Shown piece after piece: positions 1 to 7,728 of a DNA stretch of 64,000 nucleotides (positions within the stretch are counted from its first letter, which is position 1; each line of letters opens with the position of its first letter). The notes under the pieces are model-generated. The model had not been told where the DNA came from, made no database searches, and saw only the letters and a program-made list of their open reading frames with translations. This stretch comes from Poriferisocius sp965200775 (GTDB lineage Bacteria > Actinomycetota > Acidimicrobiia > Acidimicrobiales > Bin134): the NCBI GenBank assembly GCA_965200775.1, contig OZ241383.1, positions 1,178,001 through 1,242,000 on the forward strand. Direction: 5' to 3'. The position numbers and the translations under genes were made by a program.

Positions 1-1052
1 ACGTAGCCGACCCCCCGCTCCAGGGTGGGCGACCAAACTCCGATGGTCATGTGCCCCACCGGGCGACCCTCGAAGGAAACGCTCATGTCGGCTTCCGGCA
101 CCTCGGTAGCGCACACCAGGCCAAACAGAAGTTGGCGTCGGTCGGCCGATTCCAAAGCGTCCCGCCCGATGAAATCCCCCTTGTTGAAGTTCACGAAGTG
201 CCCGAGCCCAGCCCCGAACGGGGTCAAATCCGGCTCGATGTCGCTGCCGTTGTCCAGGATTCCCGCCTCGACCCGCCTCATCCCCATCGATGTAGACGAG
301 CTGAAACCCAGGCCGAACGGCTCGCCGCTGGCCAGAAGGTGCGTCCACAGCGCGTCGTGGTCGGTGGGTTCGGGGCCGCTGTTGCAGTACACCTCGATGC
401 CCACCTCACCGGTCCAACCTGTACGGGACACCCACAGGGTCTGGCCGCCCAGGTCGAAGAACCCTGCCCGGAAGTACTTGAAGTCGGCGGGCAGGCCGCC
501 GCCGATGGCCGCGTCCAGCACGTCGAGCGACTTGGGGCCTTGAATCTGCAGCACCCGCGAGTTGGGGTCGCGCACCTCGGCGTCGAGTCCGACGGCGTTG
601 GCCGCAAGCCAGCTGGTGAACTCGCCGTTGGCCTTCACGTACCAGTACCGGTCCTGCTCCAGGCGCATGACCACCCCGTCCATCAGCACCGTGCCGTCCT
701 CCCGGCAAGCCAAGCCGTAGCGGGCCCTGCCAATCCCCAACGTCTCGGCACTGCACACCAGCACCCGCTCCAGCACCCTCACCGCATCGGGGCCCACAAT
801 CTCCAGCGGCATCTCCGGCACGTCGTACAACTGCACCCCATGGCGCAGCTTCCAGTACTGGGGGATCGGATCATCATCCGCCGAGTTCTTGAGCGGGTAC
901 AGGCGGTCGCAGTACATGCCGTAGATGGTCTGGTCGGTGGCGTACCAGTGAGCGAAGGGCGACTGGTTGGAGCGATACGAGGTGAGCCGGACGGTGTCAA
1001 ACGACTCCATGTAGTAGTGCCTGCCCTCGGCACCAGATGGAGATTCGTTCAT
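1..1052 (-). CDS. GcvT-family aminomethyltransferase / demethylase (3' end outside window)
   Basis: Folate-dependent aminomethyltransferase fold (GcvT, DmdA, sarcosine/dimethylglycine demethylase relatives), which moves a one-carbon group from a substrate to tetrahydrofolate in the cytoplasm. About 350 residues are visible and the frame is still open at the window edge. Recognisable family segments are YWKLRHGVQLYDVPEM near residue 60, GMRRVEAGIL in the middle and FVNFNKGDFIGRDAL further on, the usual GcvT order. The ATG lies 11 nt after the stop of the upstream amidohydrolase, so the two are probably cotranscribed. The true substrate (glycine-cleavage intermediate, DMSP, methylated amine) cannot be told from sequence alone. 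The absence of gcvH or gcvP in view and the amidohydrolase partner argue against a classical glycine cleavage operon. Confidence 0.85.
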   Translation of the reverse strand, partial: MNESPSGAEGRHYYMESFDTVRLTSYRSNQSPFAHWYATDQTIYGMYCDRLYPLKNSADDDPIPQYWKLRHGVQLYDVPEMPLEIVGPDAVRVLERVLVCSAETLGIGRARYGLACREDGTVLMDGVVMRLEQDRYWYVKANGEFTSWLAANAVGLDAEVRDPNSRVLQIQGPKSLDVLDAAIGGGLPADFKYFRAGFFDLGGQTLWVSRTGWTGEVGIEVYCNSGPEPTDHDALWTHLLASGEPFGLGFSSSTSMGMRRVEAGILDNGSDIEPDLTPFGAGLGHFVNFNKGDFIGRDALESADRRQLLFGLVCATEVPEADMSVSFEGRPVGHMTIGVWSPTLERGVGY

Positions 1053-1063
1053 TTCGGGCTGGT

Positions 1064-2353
1064 TCAGTCCGGCCATTCGATGTTGTAGTCGTCGAACCAG
1101 AACCGGGCCTCGCGGATGGCGTCCGGGTCGGTGCGCAGGGTGAGGTTCTGGTTGAGCTGCTCGGGGGTGGGCCCGATCTGCTCGGCGATTGTGGACAGCC
1201 CGTCCACGTCGAGGCCGTAGCAGCACACAGCGTTGAGCCCGAGAAGCAGGCGGGTCTCCTCCACAGGGATCTCCTGGAAATCGGTCTCCAACCGCTCGAC
1301 GGTGTTGGGCCAGCTCCCCTCGGGATGGGGATAGTCGGTGCCCCACATCAGGGCGTCGAGGCCGTTCATGTAGCGGCGACGCAGCTCGACCTTGCTCATG
1401 GTGGAAGCACCGATGAACACGTTTGTGCCGATGTACTCCGACGGCAGCCGCTGGATGAGGCCCTTGGTGCGGGAACTCATCTTCTTCACCTTCCAGTTGC
1501 GCCCCCCGAACATGGCGTCGGCCTTGAACAAGAGGTCGCCCAGCCACCAAGAGCCGCACTCCACCGGCACATACCGCAAGCCGGGGTGGCGGTCGAACGC
1601 TCCCGAGAACAGGAGCTGCCACAGCGGGCGGTGGGTCCAGAACGCCACCTCAAGCATGTACTGGGCCATGTTCTCGTTGTACGACGGGGCGTCGGCCTCA
1701 CCCGAGTGGGTGTGGACCACCAGCCCGGCCTCGGCGCACGCCGCCCACACCGGGTCGTAGCTCTGGTGACCGTAGGACGGGTGTTCGTGCCACCGGGTGG
1801 GGATCATGATGCCCCTGATTCCCGGCTTGCCGGCCAGCGACTCGATTTCCCGCACCGACTCCTCCACGCCGTGGGTGATTGGCACCAGGGCCACTCCGGC
1901 CCGGCGCGGCGGGTTGGTGGCGCAGAATTCCTCCAGCCACCGGTTGTGGGCCCGGGCCCCGGCCCAGGCAAGACGGGAGTCGGTGATCTGCCCAGCCGAC
2001 AGACCGGCCCCAAACGGTGGCGCTTCCATACCGGTTACCGCGTCGCCGTCGGCAAAGATGATCTCGCCGGCCACCCCGTCGGCGTCGAGGGTCTTGTCGC
2101 GGATGTCGGGGTCGTAGGCCCCCTTCAACCCGATCTCGTTCTCCCTCTCCCACTGCTCGACGTACTCGCCGTTCAGCTCCTCGACCATGGCCCGGTGCTC
2201 GTGGCGGGTCACCAGCCACTGGTCGAACTCGGGGTGGAGCGCCGACTCCAGATACTCCCGGTAGTCCTCAACGAACAACCCGGCGTGGGTGTCGGATGAG
2301 ACGATCACGTACGGTGCGTTGCTCTGATCGATGCCTGTGGTCGGGCTGGGCAT
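1064..2353 (-). CDS. Amidohydrolase family protein (amidohydrolase_2), paralog 1
   Basis: Metal-dependent hydrolase/decarboxylase of the amidohydrolase_2 (ACMSD/LigY-like TIM barrel) family, 429 residues. The N-terminal strand reads IVSSDTHAG instead of the classic HxH. The late metal/acid motif WGTDYPHPEGSW is clear, and VVHTHSGEA supplies a further histidine pair. The start chosen is the ATG preceded by GGAAGGGGG; the frame runs open further upstream but that part is low-complexity and unlike the family. The gene precedes the GcvT-like gene on the same strand with 11 nt between them. It is one of four related amidohydrolases within 6.6 kb. The reaction is unknown; relatives act on ring-cleavage or carboxylated aromatic intermediates. 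Confidence 0.88.
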   Translation of the reverse strand: MPSPTTGIDQSNAPYVIVSSDTHAGLFVEDYREYLESALHPEFDQWLVTRHEHRAMVEELNGEYVEQWERENEIGLKGAYDPDIRDKTLDADGVAGEIIFADGDAVTGMEAPPFGAGLSAGQITDSRLAWAGARAHNRWLEEFCATNPPRRAGVALVPITHGVEESVREIESLAGKPGIRGIMIPTRWHEHPSYGHQSYDPVWAACAEAGLVVHTHSGEADAPSYNENMAQYMLEVAFWTHRPLWQLLFSGAFDRHPGLRYVPVECGSWWLGDLLFKADAMFGGRNWKVKKMSSRTKGLIQRLPSEYIGTNVFIGASTMSKVELRRRYMNGLDALMWGTDYPHPEGSWPNTVERLETDFQEIPVEETRLLLGLNAVCCYGLDVDGLSTIAEQIGPTPEQLNQNLTLRTDPDAIREARFWFDDYNIEWPD

Positions 2354-2522
2354 TGGTCGGCCCCCTTCCAGTCTCCGATGCCCCCCGGCAATCACAACGC
2401 CGGGAGCGCTCTGGGGCAATGTTACGGTCTTGCGAGCGGAGCGCAACACCTGCGGCTCCACAACCCACACGGGGCCGTATGAAACTCGTAGGAAATGACC
2501 GTGCCACACTGGGAACAACGCC

Positions 2523-3239
2523 CTGACAGCGCTTGAGATCGTCGCCATTCTCGGGGCTTCGGCTGCCGGTGCGATGGTGCAGGGATCGTTGGGTTTGGGG
2601 CTGGCTCTGGTGGCCGCCCCCGCGCTGGTGGCCATCGACCCCGGCTTCGCTCCAGGGCCGCTCATCGTGGTTGGCCAGATTGTGGGCCTTCGCCACTTCA
2701 TCGTCGAGCGCGAGCACACCGACCGCGGTGCGGTGCGCCATTGCCTGATCGGCCTTCCCTTCGGCCTGGCCGGCGGCCTCGTGGTTCTCACAGCCATCAG
2801 CGACCGGACGCTTGGGCTCCTAATCGGAGGGGTGACAGCCTTTACCGCCGTTTCGCTGCTGTCCGGTCTTCAGGTTCGCCGCTCGGCCCCCACCGAGGTT
2901 GCCACCGGTGTGGCCGCCGCGTTCACCAGCATCACCGCTGGGCTGCCCGGTCCGCCCCTGGTTCTGTCGTTCAGCGACATGAAGCCCTCAACGTTGCGGG
3001 GCACCGTGGCCTCGTTCGTCCTGTTGGTGGCGGTTTCGGGCATCATCGGGCTAATCGCCACCGGGGAGTACGGCCGCCACGAGGTGGAGCTCACCGGCTT
3101 GCTAATCCCCGGCATCCTGGTCGGGCTGGTCGTTTCCCGCTTTGTCCGCCCCCACCTCGACAACTCCTGGTTCCGCCCGGTGGTGTTGCTGGTAGCCCTG
3201 GCCGGCGGGGTGGCGCTCATCCTCCGCCAGCTGACGTGA
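2523..3239 (+). CDS. TauE/SafE family membrane protein (sulfite/anion exporter type), CTG start proposed
   Basis: Integral membrane protein of the TauE/SafE (DUF81) family, about 238 residues, with several hydrophobic helices and the typical early glycine-rich segment GAMVQGSLGLGLALVAAPAL. Family proteins have a complete first helix before this segment. The first in-frame ATG (2574) would cut that helix in half, while the same frame upstream reads LTALEIVAILGASAAGAMV, a good first helix. The only start-like codon that includes it is CTG at 2523, because a stop lies at 2496 with no ATG, GTG or TTG between. The gene is divergent from the amidohydrolase at 1064 and may export sulfite, sulfonates or another small anion; the substrate is not inferable. 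Confidence 0.78.
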   Translation: MTALEIVAILGASAAGAMVQGSLGLGLALVAAPALVAIDPGFAPGPLIVVGQIVGLRHFIVEREHTDRGAVRHCLIGLPFGLAGGLVVLTAISDRTLGLLIGGVTAFTAVSLLSGLQVRRSAPTEVATGVAAAFTSITAGLPGPPLVLSFSDMKPSTLRGTVASFVLLVAVSGIIGLIATGEYGRHEVELTGLLIPGILVGLVVSRFVRPHLDNSWFRPVVLLVALAGGVALILRQLT

Positions 3240-3350
3240 AGCTCCCGTTGGCTCAAAGCTCCCGCTGACCCAAAACTCCCGTTGACCCAAAGCTCCTGTT
3301 GGCTCAATACTCCTGTTGACCGGAAGCTCCTGTTGACTTGACGTTCCTGC
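3240..3350. repeat. 17-bp degenerate tandem repeat, six units plus a partial one
   Basis: Six back-to-back 17-bp units start right after the TauE stop codon: agctcccgttggctcaa, agctcccgctgacccaa, aactcccgttgacccaa, agctcctgttggctcaa, tactcctgttgaccgga, agctcctgttgacttga, then a partial unit cgttcctgc. The array fills the space between two convergent genes. The unit is not a multiple of three and has no spacers, so it is neither coding nor CRISPR. Confidence 0.9.
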
Positions 3351-3351
3351 C

Positions 3352-4605
3352 CTACGACCAAGTGCCGGCGGTGCGGAACGCAAAGTAGCCGTAGCCCTTG
3401 CGTTCGGGGCCGTCCAGAGCGGGGACGGACTCCAACGGGGTGGTGATTTCCTCCATGGTGGGCCCGATCTCGTCGGCAATCGAACCCAGCTTGGCCTCGT
3501 CAAGGCCGTAAACCCGGGCAGCGTTGGCGCCGACAATGGCCCGCACCTTGTCGTGAGGCTTTCCGGCCATGGCGTGGCGCAGCGAGAGATGGGTCATCGG
3601 CGTCTCGTCGGGGTCGTCGGAGTAGCGCCAAGTGCCCTCGGGGTGTGGGTAGTCCCGGCCCCAGAAGATGTTGGTCCACCACCAGTCCTGCACCGCCGCC
3701 TCGACCTCGAACGGGGCGGCGAAACTGGCCCCGACGAACACGTTGGCCCTGAAGTACTCGCTGGGCGCCCTGGACAGATCCCCGTTGGTGAGCGGCAGCG
3801 GCGCCTGCACCGCCGAGTCGAGGTCAGCGAGGGTGGAGGGGATCCAAACTCCGGGCTGTTCTGTCATGGCCAGCTTCAGATTCGGGAACCGGTCGAACAC
3901 GCCCCCCAAGATCATGCGTACCATCCCCCGGCGGTTGTAGGCGCCGCCCGCCTCGATCAGCAGAAGCGGCGTACCGTTGACCTCCCTCACCGGAGGGTCG
4001 GTGGCCGCCCCGGCGTGGGTGGCCAACACCAACCCGGTTTCCTCCACAACGGCCCAGAACCGGTCCCAGGAAGGATCGTTGTACTGGGTCCAAAGCGGGC
4101 GGGCGCATGGAAAGTTCACACCCCGCAACCCAACATCGGCGGCCCATTGAACCTCTTCGATGGCAGCGTCGATGTCCCACAGAGGGATATGAGCGAGCCC
4201 GATCAGGCGTTCAGGCGCCGCCGAGCAGAAATCCGCCAGCCACCTGTTGTAGATCCGGAACCCAGCCGCGGCCAGTTCGGGATTGTCGAACTGGGGCCAA
4301 CCCTGGTCATCGAACGGGATGGGCTGGCCGTTGAAGCTGTTGTGGAATATCACCTCGGCAGCGATGCCGTCCCTGTCCATGTCGGCCAGGCGAGCCCCAG
4401 CGTCGTCGTGTCCCGAGGTCCGCAGGTACAGCGCCCGGCCGGAACGGGCTCCGGCACGCAACTCCTCAACCTCCGGGCTGGCGGCATACTCGTCGAAGGC
4501 GTCGAGATGCGCCTGCGGGCAGTACGAGCGCAGCGCTTCCAGGCTCGGCCCCACATGAGAGTCGCCCGACACAAGCAACACCCGCTCTTCTCCGTTGGTT
4601 TTCAT
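3352..4605 (-). CDS. Amidohydrolase family protein, paralog 2
   Basis: Amidohydrolase_2 family metal-dependent hydrolase or decarboxylase, 417 residues. The N-terminal motif is LLVSGDSHVGPSLEAL, LVLATHAGAATDPPV carries the mid-barrel histidine, and the late motif is WGRDYPHPEGTW. A GGAGG sits about 10 nt before the ATG. The protein shares the general layout of paralogs 1, 3 and 4 in this window (D-x-H near the start, DYPHxEG near residue 330) but is clearly diverged, so this is an old family expansion rather than a recent duplication. Its 3' end abuts the 17-bp tandem repeat array. The substrate is unknown. Confidence 0.88.
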   Translation of the reverse strand: MKTNGEERVLLVSGDSHVGPSLEALRSYCPQAHLDAFDEYAASPEVEELRAGARSGRALYLRTSGHDDAGARLADMDRDGIAAEVIFHNSFNGQPIPFDDQGWPQFDNPELAAAGFRIYNRWLADFCSAAPERLIGLAHIPLWDIDAAIEEVQWAADVGLRGVNFPCARPLWTQYNDPSWDRFWAVVEETGLVLATHAGAATDPPVREVNGTPLLLIEAGGAYNRRGMVRMILGGVFDRFPNLKLAMTEQPGVWIPSTLADLDSAVQAPLPLTNGDLSRAPSEYFRANVFVGASFAAPFEVEAAVQDWWWTNIFWGRDYPHPEGTWRYSDDPDETPMTHLSLRHAMAGKPHDKVRAIVGANAARVYGLDEAKLGSIADEIGPTMEEITTPLESVPALDGPERKGYGYFAFRTAGTWS

Positions 4606-4667
4606 CTCCGGGACGCCTCCTTATGGACTTCGTGTGACATTCGTGCCGGCTGTGCCGGCAAGAGTTG

Positions 4668-5018
4668 CTAGACCGAGCGGATTACCGTGCCGGGTTCGAT
4701 CCCTGAATCGGACCCGATGCCCTCAAGCTGAAGGGCGGTGTACACATGGAACTCATCGTCGTTTTGCACCGTGTGGTCGATGGAAAGGCACAGGGTGGTT
4801 ACCTTTTCGTCACCGGCTTCCACAACCAGGGCGTCACCCACCCCAACCTGGCCGCAAACAACCCTGCCGATCACAAAGAAAGCCTCGGCCGACATCGCCT
4901 CGGTTCGGACAACCTCGAACTCCAGCCGCTCACGACTGCGACGCCACCGACGGAAGAAGGTCCGCCAGTTTCGAGGCTGGTCGTCCCACTCCCCCTCAAC
5001 GATCTCCGGCGTTCCCAT
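4668..5018 (-). CDS. Small conserved-looking hypothetical protein, 116 aa
   Basis: I do not recognise a named family. The 116-residue protein begins MGTPEIVEGEWDDQPRNW, has a basic patch (FFRRWRRSRERLEF) near residue 22, and then a stretch FVIGRVVCGQVGVGDALVVE that resembles the beta-barrel domain 2 of translation GTPases. Codon use is G/C-ending like its neighbours, and a TAGGTT box lies 6 nt before the ATG, compatible with a leaderless transcript. It stands between two amidohydrolase genes on the strand of paralog 2. A regulatory or accessory role is possible but not shown. Confidence 0.6.
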   Translation of the reverse strand: MGTPEIVEGEWDDQPRNWRTFFRRWRRSRERLEFEVVRTEAMSAEAFFVIGRVVCGQVGVGDALVVEAGDEKVTTLCLSIDHTVQNDDEFHVYTALQLEGIGSDSGIEPGTVIRSV

Positions 5019-5024
5019 GACGGC

Positions 5025-5030
5025 AACCTA
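5025..5030 (-). promoter_or_regulatory. Candidate leaderless -10 box for the 116-aa ORF
   Basis: On the minus strand TAGGTT is followed by 6 nt and then the ATG at 5018. This TANNNT-to-ATG spacing is typical of leaderless actinobacterial transcripts. No clear -35 box is seen. Confidence 0.4.
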
Positions 5031-5160
5031 GCGCACCCGACCGGTGCTCAATGTGATGAACAGCGCCGTGAACTGGCATCCTTGGGGGGACTGCGCCTCC
5101 CGAGGAGCTCCCCGGGAAGGCAAAGCTTTCCCAACAACTCGGCTATCACTGGAGTGACCG

Positions 5161-6366
5161 ATGAACGACCGCTACACCATCATCTCAGCCGACTGCCATG
5201 CCGGCGCCAACCACGAGACCTACCGGGGATTCTTGGAATCGAAGTATCACGACCAGTTCGACGCGTGGCGGGGTAAGTACCGCAACCCGTTCCGCGACCT
5301 CCAGGACGGCGGGCGGGTCCGCAACTGGGACAACGAGCGGCGGCTGGGCGACCTGTACGCCGACGGGCAGGTGGCAGAGGTGGTGTTCCCCAACACCGTG
5401 CCCCCGTTCTTCCCGAGCTTCATCCTATTCGCCCGTCCGCCCCGGGCCGACCAGCTCGAGCTGCGGCTGGCCGGGATCCGGGCGCACAACCGCTGGCTGG
5501 CCGACTGGTGCGCCCAGTACCCCGAGCAGCGGGCCGGCATCGGGCAGACGTTCCTGAACGACATAGACGAGGCCATCGCCGACGTGGAATTCATTGCTGC
5601 CAACAACCTGCGTGGCGGGGTGCTCATCTCCGCCATCCCGCCCGACTGCGACGATCTGGCCCCCCTCTACGATCCGGTTTACGACCCGTTCTGGGCGGCG
5701 TGTCAGGACCTCGGGGTTATCGTCAACAGCCACGGCGGTACCGGTGCGCCCAACTACGGCAAATACTCGGTGTCCGACCTGCTGTTCATCCACGAGGTGA
5801 GCTTCTACTCTCATCGGCCCTTCTACCAGCTAATGCTGTCGGGGGTGTTCGAGCGGTTCCCCGAGCTCAAGTTCGTGATGACAGAGCAGGGGTGCGCTTG
5901 GCTGGTGGGGGCTCTGGCCCACATGGACGAGACCCTGGCCAAGATTCGTGACACCGGTCGGATGGGCGAGCTGCGCTACGACGACAATCACATCCTGCCC
6001 AGGAGCGCCACCGAGTACTTCCAGCAGAACTGCTGGGTAGGCATCAGTCAGCCCGGCCACGACGACGCCGCGGCTCGTGAGGTGCTGGGGGTCCACAAGG
6101 TGATGTGGGGTTCGGACTATCCCCACAACGAGGGCACCGGTCCTTTCACTCGCGAGCACCTGCGCCAGGTTTTCTGCGACACCGACCCCGTTGAACTCCA
6201 GCAGATCCTGGCCGGCAGCGCCGCCGATCTGTACGGCTTCGACCTCGATGCCTTGGCTCCCCTGGCTGCCCAGCACGGCCCGACCCATGCCGAAATCGCG
6301 GCCCCTCTGGAGGAGTTGCCCGACGAGCCCAACGAGGCCCTGCTGAAGAACGCCATCGCGGCCTAA
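5161..6366 (+). CDS. Amidohydrolase family protein, paralog 3
   Basis: Amidohydrolase_2 family TIM-barrel hydrolase, 401 residues. It opens with YTIISADCHAGANHETYRGF, has a mid-barrel histidine in VIVNSHGGTGAPNYGKY and ends with MWGSDYPHNEGTGPFTREH. The latter is the same DYPHxEG signature as its three neighbours. GGAG lies about 7 nt before the chosen ATG. Together with paralog 4 it forms a plus-strand pair separated by 129 nt. The sequence suggests an enzyme handling carboxylated or ring-cleavage intermediates, but no specific substrate is indicated. The other family option, a decarboxylase of the ACMSD type, is equally possible. Confidence 0.88.
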   Translation: MNDRYTIISADCHAGANHETYRGFLESKYHDQFDAWRGKYRNPFRDLQDGGRVRNWDNERRLGDLYADGQVAEVVFPNTVPPFFPSFILFARPPRADQLELRLAGIRAHNRWLADWCAQYPEQRAGIGQTFLNDIDEAIADVEFIAANNLRGGVLISAIPPDCDDLAPLYDPVYDPFWAACQDLGVIVNSHGGTGAPNYGKYSVSDLLFIHEVSFYSHRPFYQLMLSGVFERFPELKFVMTEQGCAWLVGALAHMDETLAKIRDTGRMGELRYDDNHILPRSATEYFQQNCWVGISQPGHDDAAAREVLGVHKVMWGSDYPHNEGTGPFTREHLRQVFCDTDPVELQQILAGSAADLYGFDLDALAPLAAQHGPTHAEIAAPLEELPDEPNEALLKNAIAA

Positions 6367-6483
6367 TCCGACCCGGCGGGGCCTGCCTTGCTCCCCGTCA
6401 GATAACAGCGCTGGTGCTGCATTTCTGCGCCGACATCGCCTAGCCCATGAGAGCTAGCCCCGCCACGGTTTGAGGCAGCGAAT

Positions 6484-6489
6484 TAGGCT
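6484..6489 (+). promoter_or_regulatory. Candidate leaderless -10 box for amidohydrolase paralog 4
   Basis: TAGGCT is followed by 6 nt and the ATG at 6496, and no ribosome binding site precedes that ATG. The spacing matches the leaderless pattern seen upstream of several genes here. Confidence 0.4.
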
Positions 6490-6495
6490 GGCCCG

Positions 6496-7656
6496 ATGAT
6501 CGTCGATGTGGACACCCACTGGGAGATCACCGGGGCTTCAGCGGGTCTGGACCCCCTGAAGCCGTGGATTGATCAGATCCCCGACAACCGCACCCATCTC
6601 GCCAACGCCATCGCCGGCGACCTGCTCCACGTGCTGCCCGCCGAGCGCCGACCCGGACCTGCCGAACTCCTGCCCAAGCTGTTCGCCAAGGCCAAGAAAT
6701 CCGGCGGACCGGTAGTTCTTCACCCCCGCCACGACTCCACCTCGGCCGAGCGGGTGGCGTGGATGGACTCGGTCGGCATACACCACTGTCTCGTGAACCC
6801 CGGCGGCTACTGGCAGAAGCTCGACTACCTGAACCCCGCCGACCGGCCCGTCGCCGCCCAGCGGTGCAACGACTTTCTGATGGAACAGCTCTACGAACAC
6901 CGCCACCGGCTCCACGCCGTGGCCACCATCGACTTCTCCGATCTCGATGCCGCCGTTCGCGAGCTTGAGAAATGCCGGGCGCGAGGGGCCCGAGCCTTCT
7001 TCCTCTACACCTGCCGGGGCATACCGGCGGGCGGTGCCCCTGGCCACCCCGACTGGGACCGGGTTTGGGATGCTGCCGTCGACTTGGGCATGTTGGCGGT
7101 GATCCACGTGGGCAACACCGAGTCGGACTTCTCCGGTTGGGCCGACATCGGCTGGGACCTCCCCGGCGGGGCCGGCGTCGGCGGGCTAATCCGCCTCGCC
7201 AACACCCAAAGGCTTCACGCTGCCCAGAACCTCATCGCCAGCCTGCTGTTCGGGGGCGTATTCCACCGCCACCCGAACCTCACCGTGCTCGTGGAGGAGA
7301 TGCGAGCCGGATGGCTGCCCTGGTACGTGGCGACCCTGTCCCGCCAGTGCCTCTCCTCGCCGTCGCTGGGCGACTGGCCGTGGCCAGTGACCGGGGAGGA
7401 GATGCTGCACCGCAACCTGAGGCTCACTCCCCTACCCGGTTTCGGCGACACCGACGCCCTGGCAGTGCTGGCCGAGCTGCCCGACATGGTGGTGTTCTCC
7501 TCTGACTACCCCCACCAGGAGGGAAACGCCGACCCCATCGAGTTGTACCGTCCCGCTCTCGACCGGCTCGACGATGACGTAAGGACCGCCTTCATGGGGG
7601 CCAACATGGCCGACTGCTTCGCCCGCCTCGGCGATCCCCTCCCAGAAGGGTCCTGA
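6496..7656 (+). CDS. Amidohydrolase family protein, paralog 4
   Basis: Amidohydrolase_2 family, 386 residues, the most divergent of the four. It starts directly with MIVDVDTHWEITGA, so the D-x-H metal motif lies at residues 6-8. The barrel histidine is in LAVIHVGNTESDFSGW and the late motif is SSDYPHQEGNADP. There is no Shine-Dalgarno sequence; the ATG sits 6 nt after a TAGGCT box and the mRNA may be leaderless. A short inverted repeat (gggtcctgaccc) overlaps its stop codon. It is convergent with the selenoprotein gene downstream. The substrate is unknown. Confidence 0.86.
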   Translation: MIVDVDTHWEITGASAGLDPLKPWIDQIPDNRTHLANAIAGDLLHVLPAERRPGPAELLPKLFAKAKKSGGPVVLHPRHDSTSAERVAWMDSVGIHHCLVNPGGYWQKLDYLNPADRPVAAQRCNDFLMEQLYEHRHRLHAVATIDFSDLDAAVRELEKCRARGARAFFLYTCRGIPAGGAPGHPDWDRVWDAAVDLGMLAVIHVGNTESDFSGWADIGWDLPGGAGVGGLIRLANTQRLHAAQNLIASLLFGGVFHRHPNLTVLVEEMRAGWLPWYVATLSRQCLSSPSLGDWPWPVTGEEMLHRNLRLTPLPGFGDTDALAVLAELPDMVVFSSDYPHQEGNADPIELYRPALDRLDDDVRTAFMGANMADCFARLGDPLPEGS

Positions 7657-7728
7657 CCCCTCCCCGAAGTGGCCTGAATCGAGCCCTTCACGGCCAAACC
7701 CGGCAGGAAATAGGCGCCAGAGCCGGGG

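Noticed and set aside
3240..3350. CRISPR array
   Set aside because: Units of 17 bp follow each other without spacers and no cas gene is near.
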